64,000 nucleotides of DNA from CAZAOY01 sp964486925. Its GTDB lineage: Bacteria; Bacillota; Clostridia; Oscillospirales; Ruminococcaceae. Where the stretch lies: contig CAZAOY010000004.1 in assembly GCA_964486925.1 (NCBI GenBank), forward strand, positions 6,037-70,036, read 5' to 3'. Made by a program: the position numbers and the translations under genes. Positions 16,787 to 25,687 of the stretch are shown piece after piece. The stretch's first letter is position 1. Each line of letters starts with the position of its first letter. The notes beneath the pieces are model-generated. The model had not been told where the DNA came from and did not search any database. It worked only from the letters and a program-made list of their open reading frames with translations.

Positions 16787-18259
16787 CTATTCATCAATAA
16801 AAGGATTTAAGACACATGGAATGGTAAACTTAAACTCGGTATAGTCATAATGCACACCATCAACGCTAATCTCTCCGCCATGCTCTAGCACAATCGATCG
16901 CACGATATAAAGCCCTAATCCAACACCGTTTTTGTCAAGCCCCCTAGAACGGTCGGATTTATAAAACCGTTCAAACACCTTCTTGCGATCCTCGTCTGTA
17001 AGTCCTTCACCTGAATTCTTAATCGAAATTACCAGATAACCATTAGTATGCTCAAAAGCAAACTCTATATAACCGCCTTCGTTTGTAAATTTGACTGCAT
17101 TCTCAACTAGGTTATAGATAACCTGTGTCATAAGCTCAATATCTGCGTCGATGATAATGCTGTTATGCTCTAGACCTAATATCTCTATATTTTTTGCAAA
17201 GATATCCTTCTCAAAGCTGATTAAAACCTGTATTACCACATCTAAAATATCAAAGGAAACTGTATTAATCTTCATCTGACCTGCTTCAATCTTGGAAAGA
17301 TTTAGCATAGTTTTCACAAGCCTTGATAACCTTTTAATCTCATCCGATACTAACTTTAGATAGTACGACTGCTGTGACGGGGCGATAGTTCCATCTAGTA
17401 TTCCATCAATAAATCCCGCTATTGAGGTCATAGGAGTTTTAAGCTCATGAGAAACGTTGGCTGTAAAGCTTCGCTGTATCGATTCAAGGGATGAGATAGA
17501 CTTCGCCATATTGTTAAGCTCCATAGCAAGCTGTCCAATCTCGTCATTCGTGGTAACGCTCGCCCTTGCAGAAAAGTCACCGTTACCAATCTTTTTAGCT
17601 ACAATTGCCATCTGGCGAAGCGGCTTTACCATCCTAACCGCAACAAGATAGGCGGCAATAAAGGATATGATTATTACCGAAACGGAAGAGATAACTATCA
17701 TTCTAAGTATCTCCCCTAAAAAAACCCCTAACTCATTCATAACGTTTGTAGACGCAAAGATATACCCTACAGGCTTATCATCAACAGGCGAGATAATTGC
17801 CGCACCATAGGTATAGTGCTTTTGGGTATACGCCTCCGCAAAATAGCTTACATCATAAAGCTCCCTTGTAGGACTTGAGTGTATCCGTTCAAGTATCGCT
17901 ACAGGAATTTTTTTAAAGCTGTGCTCCGATCTTGGTTCATTAGCCACTATGTTTTTTGACTGCAATAAAATATCTCCATTAAGATTGGTTAAAAAGAAGG
18001 TAGAGTTTATCGAGTTTGACAATAGATCCAATACCGAGGTCATGGTTATCCTCTCAACAAACCCATACTGTTCATAGCTGTCCGACGCAACGGCAGTAGC
18101 CTTTTGGATGTTTTTTCGTAAAAGCCCAATCTTATCATTTGTAAAAAAGCTAGCAGCAAACAGCATTATCATTACCCCAAGCACAAGGATACTACATCCT
18201 ATTAGCGAGGTACTTGTCATAAAATATCGTCTTGCTATACTTTGATTTAGTCTTTTCAA
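16787..18259 (-). CDS. Membrane sensor histidine kinase (HAMP, HisKA, HATPase)
   Basis: N-terminal membrane helix (TSTSLIGCSILVLGVMIMLFAASFF), an extracytoplasmic sensor segment, a second helix, HAMP, then HisKA with the phospho-acceptor His in FTANVSHELKTPMTSIAGF and the ATPase N (QVIYNLVENAVKFT), F and G (GVGLGLYIVRSIV) boxes. The frame is open to 18346, but TTG 18259 directly follows AAGGAG at 7-nt spacing and gives MKRLNQSIARRYF, a usual kinase start; the protein is then about 490 residues. It works with the regulator at 18534, the upstream gene on this strand. Confidence 0.93.
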   Translation of the reverse strand: MKRLNQSIARRYFMTSTSLIGCSILVLGVMIMLFAASFFTNDKIGLLRKNIQKATAVASDSYEQYGFVERITMTSVLDLLSNSINSTFFLTNLNGDILLQSKNIVANEPRSEHSFKKIPVAILERIHSSPTRELYDVSYFAEAYTQKHYTYGAAIISPVDDKPVGYIFASTNVMNELGVFLGEILRMIVISSVSVIIISFIAAYLVAVRMVKPLRQMAIVAKKIGNGDFSARASVTTNDEIGQLAMELNNMAKSISSLESIQRSFTANVSHELKTPMTSIAGFIDGILDGTIAPSQQSYYLKLVSDEIKRLSRLVKTMLNLSKIEAGQMKINTVSFDILDVVIQVLISFEKDIFAKNIEILGLEHNSIIIDADIELMTQVIYNLVENAVKFTNEGGYIEFAFEHTNGYLVISIKNSGEGLTDEDRKKVFERFYKSDRSRGLDKNGVGLGLYIVRSIVLEHGGEISVDGVHYDYTEFKFTIPCVLNPFIDE

Positions 18260-18310
18260 TCTTCTGCTCCTTCGCCAAAGGTATACTCGTTTTTTGTAAT
18301 AAATACACAA

Positions 18311-18431
18311 AGCTGTAACAAAACCAGTAGGATAATACGCATACAATGCGTTCCCGAATATATCTCGAAGCTACATATAAAGCCGCAGGATATAGGGGTT
18401 GAATTGTCTGCAAACCGTGTTTTGTTACAGC
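18311..18431. repeat. 121-bp element with 14-bp terminal inverted repeats
   Basis: AGCTGTAACAAAAC (18311-18324) and its exact reverse complement GTTTTGTTACAGCT (18418-18431) bracket about 93 bp containing a small hairpin (ACGCAT/ATGCGT near 18337-18351). It fills most of the unusually long 274-bp spacer between response regulator and kinase. I saw no clear target duplication. It may be a MITE-like insertion or a structured RNA acting between the two cistrons. Confidence 0.5.
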
Positions 18432-18533
18432 TATAAAAGCTACTTAATAAATTAACTAATCTTCCCACTAAACAGCCCTTGAAAGACCAAACCAAAGATT
18501 ATTGTAGGTCTAACATAAGGTGAATGGTATAAA

Positions 18534-19220
18534 CTAGTTTGCCTCAAACTTGTATCCAACACCCCAAACGGTTTTAAGGTTCCATTTATCGGATACACCT
18601 TCAAGTTTTTCACGAAGCCTCTTTACATGCACATCGATAGTACGTGAGTCACCGTAGTACTCAAATCCCCAAACCTCATCAAGCAGTTGGTCACGGGTAA
18701 ACACCTTGTTAGGGTTAGAGGCTAGGTGGAACAACAGCTCTAGCTCTTTTGGAGGGGTGTCTACCACCTTATTATCTACCTTAAGCTCGTATTTAGTCAT
18801 GTTAACTACAAGTTTATCATAAACAACCTCTTTTGCGTCCTCACCCATAGGTTTTCCTATACGACGAAGCACCGCTTTAACACGAGCTACAATCTCCTTA
18901 GCATCAAACGGCTTAACAACGTAATCGTCCGCACCAAGCTCAAGCCCTAACACCTTATCAAAGGTTTCACCCTTTGCAGTTATCATTATAATCGGAATAG
19001 AGCTTTTTTTACGGATCTCACGACAAACCTGCCATCCATCAAGTCCAGGAAGCATTATATCAAGCAGTATTAAATCCGGCTTGTTTATCTCAAATTTAAC
19101 GATAGCATCCTCACCATTATGAGCAAGTATTACAGTATACCCTTCCTTTTCAATATAAAGCCTTATAAGCTCACATATGTTTTTATCATCATCGACAACT
19201 AGTATTTTACCTAAAGACAT
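18534..19220 (-). CDS. OmpR/PhoB-family response regulator
   Basis: A 228-residue regulator: receiver domain (1-~118) with the acidic pair in VVDDDKN, phospho-acceptor Asp in LILLDIMLPGLDG, Thr in ITAKG and Lys in VVKPF, then a winged-helix DNA-binding domain (~132-228) ending in the typical DSRTIDVHVKRLREKL and VWGVGYKFE. It is the response half of the pair with the kinase at 16787. SD AGGGGGA precedes the ATG. The regulon is unknown; the htrA gene just beyond the kinase is a plausible target by position. Confidence 0.95.
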   Translation of the reverse strand: MSLGKILVVDDDKNICELIRLYIEKEGYTVILAHNGEDAIVKFEINKPDLILLDIMLPGLDGWQVCREIRKKSSIPIIMITAKGETFDKVLGLELGADDYVVKPFDAKEIVARVKAVLRRIGKPMGEDAKEVVYDKLVVNMTKYELKVDNKVVDTPPKELELLFHLASNPNKVFTRDQLLDEVWGFEYYGDSRTIDVHVKRLREKLEGVSDKWNLKTVWGVGYKFEAN

Positions 19221-19557
19221 GGCAAAATCCCCCTTACTATATATTAACTACTGTTACTCACACCTTAAAGTCAGCAAAACAAAATAAAAGCCTGTCCACC
19301 ATCCGTTTAACAACGCAACCAGCCTATCCTGTTCACAATTATAGATATGTATTACCACACTATATATACTATTATACATCACTAACAGATAAATAGGTGA
19401 ACAAACTATAAACGAATATGAAAAATCTTGAAAACTTTTGTTTCCATTTTTGGTATGTAAAGCTTATTAAAGGTACTACCATAACAACTCTAACTTCTCT
19501 TCCTACAAGATTATATTATTATATTATCTTTATTAGATAATTTTATAAGTATATATC

Positions 19558-19586
19558 TTGACATTTATCTAAATATATGTTATTAT
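19558..19586 (+). promoter_or_regulatory. Promoter of the MFS/ArsR-type operon with ars-like motif
   Basis: TTGACA (19558-19563) and TATTAT (19581-19586) with 17-bp spacing drive the MFS gene. The -35 and spacer read TTGACATTTATCTA, identical over 14 bp to each arm of the ars operon operator at 33320-33375. The rest of the 19221-19615 gap is A/T-rich; a possible minus-strand TATAAT for the response regulator is at 19371-19376. Confidence 0.7.
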
Positions 19587-19615
19587 ATCTTCAACAGAAA
19601 TTGGAGGTAAATAAT

Positions 19616-20851
19616 ATGTCAAAATCATCATCTTATAAGGAACTATTGACCCAAAAAGACTTTCTAAAGATAACAGCCGCAAACATTGTAAACCGCTTTG
19701 GTGATTCTATCGATACCATCGCTCTTAGCTGGGTTATGTTTGAGCTTACGGGAAGTGCATCATTAATGGCATTTATCTTTGGTATAAACTTTATCCCTAC
19801 TATTGTGCTACAACCTATCTTCGCAGTATTTGTTGAGCGGATTAGCAAAAAGAAGGTAATGGTGCTCACAGATATAGGTAGGGGGTTATTGATGTCCGCT
19901 ATGGCTATATTGTTTCTGCTCGGAAAGCTTTCCCCTCTTATAATAGGTACTGTTACAGTGTTAAATTCAACGCTAGAAGCATTTAGAGTGCCGGCAGGCA
20001 CTGCGATTCTACCAAAACTGCTTCCTGTAGAACAATATACAACAGGCAGTGCGCTAGGTAGTACTACCAGTCGAATAGCCGAAGTAGTTGGGTTTGCGGT
20101 TGCCGGGATAATTATGGCAACATTAGGTGCGGCAGGTGCGCTGTTAATCGATATGGCAACCTTCTTTATCTCTGCGCTCTTTATATCTCTTATCAAAATA
20201 GAGGAAGAACGTCAGAGCGCTATATCCAGTGTGAAGGATCTAAAAACCGATTTTTTAGATGGAGTTTTGTACATATTTAAAAGTAAGTTATTAATTGCTA
20301 TCTTTTCTCTTGGTTTAGTGTTAAACTTTTGTATAGTTCCTATTAATGCGATGGGTGTGGCTTATGTTTCAGAATATCTTGGGCAAAAGGCGGAATTTAT
20401 GTCATATATCCAGATTTGTCTGGTGCTTGGTGTAGCTGTTGGTTCTAGTGTAACCCCTAAATTAAATAAGATAAAAAACGTTACCTTGCTTACCATAAGC
20501 GGTGTTGTTATTAGTATGACGCTAGTGTCTTTATTGCCACTTACATATGTAACTATACAAATTTTAAAGTTAATCCTAGTGCTACTCACGCTCACCCTTT
20601 TAGGAGTTGGGATTGGCGTCCAAACGGTAATCTACATCACCTGCTTTATGGAAAAGATAGACAAAACATTTTTATCAAGAATAACCGGCTTGATAAATTC
20701 ATTTTTATGTGCCGCAGTACCTATAGCCTCATTTTTATGCTCACTAGGCGCTTATCTTCTGCCTGTCCCTGTTATTATCTGCATATTTGGTGTAACTTTA
20801 CTTGTATTCTATCTAACTATTAGCCGTCTAAAAATTTATAAACAACTATAA
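19616..20851 (+). CDS. MFS-type drug/metabolite exporter
   Basis: A 411-residue twelve-helix transporter of the EntS/MFS_3-like group, with the N-terminal NIVNRFGDSIDTIALSWVMFELTGSA segment and the loop 2-3 basic motif (VERISKKKVMVLTDIGRG). Probably a proton-driven exporter; the substrate is unknown. ATG 19616 with TTGGAGGT is preferred over the upstream in-frame start at 19577, which lies within the promoter -10 region. The next gene, 13 nt downstream, encodes an ArsR-type regulator that probably controls the pair. Confidence 0.88.
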   Translation: MSKSSSYKELLTQKDFLKITAANIVNRFGDSIDTIALSWVMFELTGSASLMAFIFGINFIPTIVLQPIFAVFVERISKKKVMVLTDIGRGLLMSAMAILFLLGKLSPLIIGTVTVLNSTLEAFRVPAGTAILPKLLPVEQYTTGSALGSTTSRIAEVVGFAVAGIIMATLGAAGALLIDMATFFISALFISLIKIEEERQSAISSVKDLKTDFLDGVLYIFKSKLLIAIFSLGLVLNFCIVPINAMGVAYVSEYLGQKAEFMSYIQICLVLGVAVGSSVTPKLNKIKNVTLLTISGVVISMTLVSLLPLTYVTIQILKLILVLLTLTLLGVGIGVQTVIYITCFMEKIDKTFLSRITGLINSFLCAAVPIASFLCSLGAYLLPVPVIICIFGVTLLVFYLTISRLKIYKQL

Positions 20852-20864
20852 AGGGGAGATAATT

Positions 20865-21965
20865 ATGTCATCATTTAAGCTGTTAAAGCCTAACTACAAC
20901 TACGAAGCACTCTGTATCCTTGAAAAGATAGTTACACCTAACGGAAATCCATCTAATCCGTGGCAGGATATGTCAACTGTCTGTGAAAGCTTACGAAATA
21001 AGTTTACCCTTTCAGAGCAGGAATTTGAAAGAATGTTTGCACCGCTGATACAGATATATAATTACGTTAAAGACAAGATTGGTTCTATTCCCGACAGCAT
21101 TAAACCGTATTTTGAACAGTTAACAAACAGCGACACAAGTATCGCACGAATCTGCTTGGAAATCAACCGTTATACAGAAAACCACCCAACCACCTCAATA
21201 GAACAAAAGAACACTATTATAGCACAGATTATCTTGTTAACGCTTGAAACAGATGAGATATCCTCAACGATTGAATACTGTAATGACTCAGAAGGGTTAT
21301 TAAGACTAATAAACCTTTGCAAGATTTCTGATAGTGAAAAGTTTAAATGCATGCGTCTTTTAAATGATTTTAATACCGTTAGCGATGAGATTTATAGATA
21401 TATAAAGCTAGCCGCAAAATTTATGATGGAAAAGTCTATGCTAGTTGACCCAATAATAGCTGAGTATGAGCAGTTTTACGCAGATAAAACTCTACCCGAA
21501 TTAGTCAATTTCTTTAAATTACTGGGTGTTGGCATTGAAGAAAACGAATACCTTGTCTACCCGTCAATTATACACTTTGCGGTATTCTCACTCTATAGCT
21601 ATCCTGTCCGCCCCCCGTTCTCCCAAGACAAGCAGATAATTCATATTGGTATATGGGTACACGTTATAACTCGTCTAAAAGATATTAAAAAGGATACCTC
21701 CCAACTGCTTGTTTCCACTCTAAAGGCTATGAGTGATACTAATAGGCTAAATATACTGCTATATCTACGTAGCGGTAGAAAATATGCGCAGGAACTGATG
21801 CAGTTTACCGGTCTTACCTCTGCCACTATTTCACACCATATGTCAGAACTCATCTCGTCTAAACTAGTGTCGGTAGAAAAAATCGGTCAACGTGTATATT
21901 ATAGCTTAGAGCATAATATGGTAATAGAGATTACCAAGCTGTTAAATTCGATGTTTAATATGTAG
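20865..21965 (+). CDS. Large ArsR-type regulator with long N-terminal domain
   Basis: A 366-residue protein whose last ~85 residues are a winged helix of the ArsR class (LKAMSDTNRLNILLYLRSGR, then the recognition helix TSATISHHMSEL and the wing KIGQRVYYSL). The ~280-residue N-terminal region is largely helical and unrecognised; most ArsR regulators are only about 100 residues. It may sense the MFS substrate. SD GGGGAG lies 7-8 nt upstream. No Cys pair like that of arsenic-sensing ArsR is seen in the winged helix. Confidence 0.82.
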   Translation: MSSFKLLKPNYNYEALCILEKIVTPNGNPSNPWQDMSTVCESLRNKFTLSEQEFERMFAPLIQIYNYVKDKIGSIPDSIKPYFEQLTNSDTSIARICLEINRYTENHPTTSIEQKNTIIAQIILLTLETDEISSTIEYCNDSEGLLRLINLCKISDSEKFKCMRLLNDFNTVSDEIYRYIKLAAKFMMEKSMLVDPIIAEYEQFYADKTLPELVNFFKLLGVGIEENEYLVYPSIIHFAVFSLYSYPVRPPFSQDKQIIHIGIWVHVITRLKDIKKDTSQLLVSTLKAMSDTNRLNILLYLRSGRKYAQELMQFTGLTSATISHHMSELISSKLVSVEKIGQRVYYSLEHNMVIEITKLLNSMFNM

Positions 21966-22075
21966 TACGTATAACAACTACCACTTAAAGTATAATTCAA
22001 TACAGCTTGTCCTGTGTAGTTTTACATATAATTTCTGATTTTTGTATAAATTTTATTAAAATCAATAAATTTTTC

Positions 22076-22140
22076 TTGACATATCGATTTTGTAAGTGTA
22101 TAATCAAGGTATACTGTAACATTTGCGGTATATCTTGATT
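22076..22140 (+). promoter_or_regulatory. Consensus promoter with downstream operator palindrome
   Basis: TTGACA (22076-22081), 17 bp, TATAAT (22099-22104) form a full consensus promoter. From the end of the -10 runs an imperfect palindrome: AATCAAGGTATAC (22102-22114) and GTATATCTTGATT (22128-22140) match at 12 of 13 paired positions. Placement over and just after the start site suggests a repressor operator controlling the isomerase/oxidoreductase genes. Confidence 0.7.
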
Positions 22141-22197
22141 TTTATATGAGAAAAGAAAAGCTATTTGTGCCCAATAGCACAAGGAATGGAGATTTAT

Positions 22198-23037
22198 ATG
22201 AAAGAGAATAACAACCTAGCCATTATGTCCTATTCGTTTCACGGGCTTCACAACTGCGGAGCTATGAATATCTTTGGGTATCTTGAAAGCATGAGATACC
22301 GCTACAATCTAGTTACAGCGGATATCTGGAATGGGTTTCTAGACAGCTACGAGGACGACTATATAGATATGGTAGCTCAGCATATTAAGGATCGTGGTCT
22401 TACCGTGGTAAACTTCTGCTGTGATGAAGCACATCTATGGGACAACGATCCTGTTAAACGAGAGGAAAACGAAAAGAGGGCAAGATTATTCCTAGAGATT
22501 GCAAGAAAGATCGGCGCAAAATCCATCCGTATGGACGTAGGAGTTCGTGAGGAGGTAATGTCACAGGAACAGTTTGAGTATGTTGCCGACAAGTATGCCC
22601 AGTACTGCAAGATTGCCGCTGAATTTGGTGCAAAGCTAGGTCCTGAAAACCACTGGGGTGCGGCTAGAAATTACCCAGAGTTTAAACGCTTTGTGGAGTA
22701 TATGATACATGATAAAAAGGTAGAAAACTTTGGTATACTTCTGCATGTAGGTGGATGGAGCAATGATGTTAGTGAAGAGGAGAAGAACAGCTATGATCTG
22801 TCACTAATTAACTACGCAATGCACATGCACCTTGACTACGAGCATAGCTTAAAGGCAAGCGATATAATCCCTCCGCTAAAGGAAAAGGGATACTACGGCT
22901 GTTGGACTGTAGAACATCATACCTCTACAAATGAATACAACAATGTAGCAATACAGCTTGCCTGTCTAAAGAGCGTGCTACTTCCGTTAAACTATGACGG
23001 CGCTTGGCCGGATGCCCCTCCATCTGTAAAGGAATAG
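22198..23037 (+). CDS. Sugar phosphate isomerase/epimerase (xylose isomerase-like TIM barrel)
   Basis: A 279-residue AP-endonuclease-2/xylose-isomerase fold enzyme. Metal-ligand-type residues can be seen in NFCCDEAHLW, KLGPENHWG, HMHLDYEH and WTVEHH. Such enzymes interconvert sugars or inositol derivatives, and the neighbouring Gfo/Idh/MocA dehydrogenase supports a sugar- or cyclitol-catabolic role; the substrate cannot be read from sequence. ATG 22198 follows GGAATGGAG and is preferred over the in-frame start at 22165, which overlaps a small TTGTGC/GCACAA inverted repeat. Confidence 0.85.
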   Translation: MKENNNLAIMSYSFHGLHNCGAMNIFGYLESMRYRYNLVTADIWNGFLDSYEDDYIDMVAQHIKDRGLTVVNFCCDEAHLWDNDPVKREENEKRARLFLEIARKIGAKSIRMDVGVREEVMSQEQFEYVADKYAQYCKIAAEFGAKLGPENHWGAARNYPEFKRFVEYMIHDKKVENFGILLHVGGWSNDVSEEEKNSYDLSLINYAMHMHLDYEHSLKASDIIPPLKEKGYYGCWTVEHHTSTNEYNNVAIQLACLKSVLLPLNYDGAWPDAPPSVKE

Positions 23038-23160
23038 ATACATACTTTTACTATGGCACTTAAATATAGCAAGTTTTCCTTTAATAGATAATAGCATAAG
23101 GATTACTAAGCATAACTTCTACTGCTAAGTGCCTAGGCAATAACAATAAAGGAGATCCAT

Positions 23161-24306
23161 ATGAAAGAGGTTAGAATAGCAATAATCGGCACTGGTATAA
23201 TTGCACACACCCATCTACAAAGCTATAAGGATTTAGAAGGGGTTACCGTAGTAGCCGCTTGTGATATACTAGAGGATAAGCTTGATAAATTCTGCGATAA
23301 GTATGACATTCCCGATCGATATATAGACTACCGCGAACTTCTTAAAAGGGATGATATCGACGCTGTTGATGTCTGCGTACATAATAATCTGCATACCCCA
23401 CTGGCTGTTGCTGTGTTACAATCGGGTAAGCACTGTTACTGTGAAAAACCGCTGTCGGGTAGCTATAAGGATGCTGCTGCTATTGTTGAGGCGGCGAAAA
23501 AATATGATAAAATGCTACACATCCAGCTAGCATTTTTATATTCCCACGAAACCCATGCCGCCAAAAAGCTTATTGAGGACGGTGTGCTAGGTAACATCTA
23601 CCACTCTCGTTCCTACGGCTATCGCCGCCGTGGCAGACCTTTTGTTGACGGATATGCCGAAAAGGAGTTTAACAGTAGCTACTGGGCGGCGGGCGGTGCG
23701 CTTTATGATATGGGTGTCTACCATATCTCATGCTTACTTTACCTGTTAAACCTACCAAAGGTTAGCAGGATAAGTGGGGCTGTCTACCAAGAGCTCTCTA
23801 TGGATACCTCCCGCCAGAAGGAGTCGGGCTTTGATGTTGAGGAGCTAGGTGTAGGACTTGTTAAGTTTGAAGGCGGTAGTACCCTTGATATCCTAGAATC
23901 ATGGGCAATTAATGCTGTGCAGTTTCCACCTAGCATGATCTGTGGATCTAAAGCGGGGATTTCATTGGCTGCAGGTAGCAAGCTAGAGCTTATAAGCGAG
24001 CAGTCGGGTTACCCTACCGTATCAGCACTGGATATAGGTGCTGAGGTTTACCGTACCCATCAGATTAACCCTGCCCTTAACTCAATGGATTCCTCTCAAG
24101 CGCACTGGGTTGCGGCACTTCGTAAAGAGGTACCGCTACTTAACACCGCTGAGATAGCGTTACAAACTATGCTAATATCAGAGGGTATCTATATGTCCAG
24201 TAAGCTAGGTCACGAGGTATCCTCCGAGGATGTAGTAAACAACTCGGTATCTACCGCAATCACAAAGCAGGAAACCTGTTTTGGAATGCTAGAGTATAGT
24301 TGGTAG
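23161..24306 (+). CDS. Gfo/Idh/MocA family oxidoreductase
   Basis: A 381-residue NAD(P)-dependent dehydrogenase with an N-terminal Rossmann fold (IAIIGTGIIAHTHLQSYKD, about 5-23), the family EKP motif (CEKPLSGSYKDA, near 98) and a C-terminal substrate domain with YDMGVYHIS. Family members oxidise hydroxyls of sugars and cyclitols. SD AAAGGAGA lies 5-6 nt upstream. It is 123 nt downstream of the TIM-barrel gene and probably shares its promoter. Confidence 0.9.
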   Translation: MKEVRIAIIGTGIIAHTHLQSYKDLEGVTVVAACDILEDKLDKFCDKYDIPDRYIDYRELLKRDDIDAVDVCVHNNLHTPLAVAVLQSGKHCYCEKPLSGSYKDAAAIVEAAKKYDKMLHIQLAFLYSHETHAAKKLIEDGVLGNIYHSRSYGYRRRGRPFVDGYAEKEFNSSYWAAGGALYDMGVYHISCLLYLLNLPKVSRISGAVYQELSMDTSRQKESGFDVEELGVGLVKFEGGSTLDILESWAINAVQFPPSMICGSKAGISLAAGSKLELISEQSGYPTVSALDIGAEVYRTHQINPALNSMDSSQAHWVAALRKEVPLLNTAEIALQTMLISEGIYMSSKLGHEVSSEDVVNNSVSTAITKQETCFGMLEYSW

Positions 24307-24375
24307 AAGATATATAAGCATTTAGCAGAATCTGCCGATATAGGTTATAAACACTTATAGGGAGGTGGCTAAAAT

Positions 24376-25359
24376 ATGTGTCCTGTTGGATTTAATTCAG
24401 CGCCATTCTTGTCGGGAACACTCTATTCAAGTATGAAGAATGATGAGCTTAAAGCTAAATTTATGCAGAGAAAACAAAACCTAGTAGAGCAAAATAACGG
24501 TGAGAAAACCGCTCGTGAGCTACAGATTCTCCAGATTAGTCAGGATATGGTGGATATACGTGAAGGTAATGTTATATCAGCGTTAGACACAAAGCTTCGT
24601 GCAGGCGGGGAGCTTTCCGATAAGGAGCTTGAATACCTAAAGGAGAAGAACCCCGAGCTGTACCAAAAGGCAATGGAGATAAAGCGCGAGCGTGAGGCGT
24701 ACAAGAAGGAGCTTGAACGCTGTAAAACCAAGGAGGACGTAGAAGAGCTTTACGCGCGAAAGATGCAAAGCTTTACCTTTGAGGTAAAGGCGATTAGAAA
24801 CAACCCTAACATTACAGACAGTAAAAAACGAGAGCTTATGGAGCAGATGATCCGCCGTGTTGCGGGGATTATGAACGAGCATGTTAAGTTTATCACCTCC
24901 CCAAATGGCGAGAAGGTAATGCAAGAGAGTAGAACAGACGACACACTATCTAAGCTTGACGCAAACAAGTCCCAGCTTGACGATTTAACGCGTCAGGTTG
25001 AGGTCGGGCAGGAAAGCCTAAAGGCGCAGATGAATCAGATCGAGGTTAGACGTAAATGCATGACCATCGCAATTCGTATAATGAACGGCGACAACGTGCC
25101 AAGGCAGGACTACAAATACCTTGCGAAAAATGATATGGGTCTATATTCCACCGCCATCACCTGTCGTATGCAGAAGGAAAATCCGAAGGATCACAAGCGT
25201 GTGTCCACCGAGGATAATCCTGATAATGCTATAAACGGTGCCAAATCCTTGACAGAAGTGGATATATCATCCGCAGATGAAGTAGTAATCAATGTTGCTT
25301 CTAACGGTGAGGCAGATATCCCTGTGTTAGACATGTCAGAGTTCTCGTTAGAGAGGTAG
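24376..25359 (+). CDS. Coiled-coil protein of unknown function with internal duplication
   Basis: I do not recognise this 327-residue protein. It is highly charged and mostly helical, without signal peptide or membrane segment. Two stretches resemble each other: about 66-107 (SDKELEYLKEKNPELYQKAM) and about 230-269 (PRQDYKYLAKNDMGLYSTAI). Between them lie long heptad-like segments (SKLDANKSQLDDLTRQVEV). The tail is acidic. SD GGAGGTGG is strong. Its order after the sugar genes and before the ABC-F leader promoter suggests it ends that transcript. Confidence 0.7.
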   Translation: MCPVGFNSAPFLSGTLYSSMKNDELKAKFMQRKQNLVEQNNGEKTARELQILQISQDMVDIREGNVISALDTKLRAGGELSDKELEYLKEKNPELYQKAMEIKREREAYKKELERCKTKEDVEELYARKMQSFTFEVKAIRNNPNITDSKKRELMEQMIRRVAGIMNEHVKFITSPNGEKVMQESRTDDTLSKLDANKSQLDDLTRQVEVGQESLKAQMNQIEVRRKCMTIAIRIMNGDNVPRQDYKYLAKNDMGLYSTAITCRMQKENPKDHKRVSTEDNPDNAINGAKSLTEVDISSADEVVINVASNGEADIPVLDMSEFSLER

Positions 25360-25421
25360 ATTATTTAATTTATAAATTGCGTAAAATTTACAATTTGTTA
25401 ATGAAATATAGCAGTAAAAGG

Positions 25422-25430
25422 TGATATAAT
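25422..25430 (+). promoter_or_regulatory. Extended -10 promoter for the ABC-F leader
   Basis: TGATATAAT is a perfect extended -10 element, with no good -35 at 17 bp. Transcription from about 25437 would give a leader of about 265 nt before the ABC-F start codon. Confidence 0.65.
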
Positions 25431-25510
25431 TACTTTAGTCTGTGTGATGTTGTCTTTGTGGACGGTCAAAACAAATGCAGGCTGTATTTAGAATGATTGG
25501 AGTTGAAAGG

Positions 25511-25531
25511 ATGAGGCACATTTCTTGCTAG
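25511..25531 (+). CDS. Six-codon leader peptide (MRHISC) of the ABC-F gene
   Basis: ATG AGG CAC ATT TCT TGC TAG, preceded by GGAG at 8-nt spacing. Its codons overlap TTTCTTGC (25521-25528), which is complementary to GCAAGAAA (25573-25580). A ribosome stalled here would disrupt that pairing, the standard arrangement of antibiotic-inducible leader peptides. Inferred from sequence only. Confidence 0.55.
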   Translation: MRHISC

Positions 25532-25540
25532 AATAAATGG

Positions 25541-25687
25541 TTGTAACATAGCTTTTGTTTTGTTGCGCCTGTGCAAGAAAGTGTATTAACCTTTACTCAT
25601 TATATATCTGCGCTACGGCTATATTATCATAGTCTTGCTGTGCTTATATGGGTTACAAGGATTAGCTTTCTTGTAACCCATTTTTAT
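25541..25687 (+). promoter_or_regulatory. Transcription attenuator ahead of the ABC-F gene
   Basis: An intrinsic terminator lies 17 nt before the coding start: ATGGGTTACAAG (25648-25659) pairs with CTTGTAACCCAT (25670-25681), followed by TTTTATT. Upstream, TTGTAAC (25541-25547) repeats the 3' arm and can pair with GTTACAA (25652-25658) of the 5' arm, giving an alternative antiterminator. With the leader peptide this predicts drug-induced readthrough. Confidence 0.75.

Noticed and set aside
18260..18346. N-terminal extension of the sensor kinase to 18346
   Set aside because: It reads into the inverted-repeat element and adds a non-typical basic segment, whereas TTG 18259 has an ideal SD and gives a standard kinase N-terminus.
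19577..19615. Upstream in-frame start for the MFS transporter
   Set aside because: It overlaps the promoter -10 region; ATG 19616 has the strong TTGGAGGT site.
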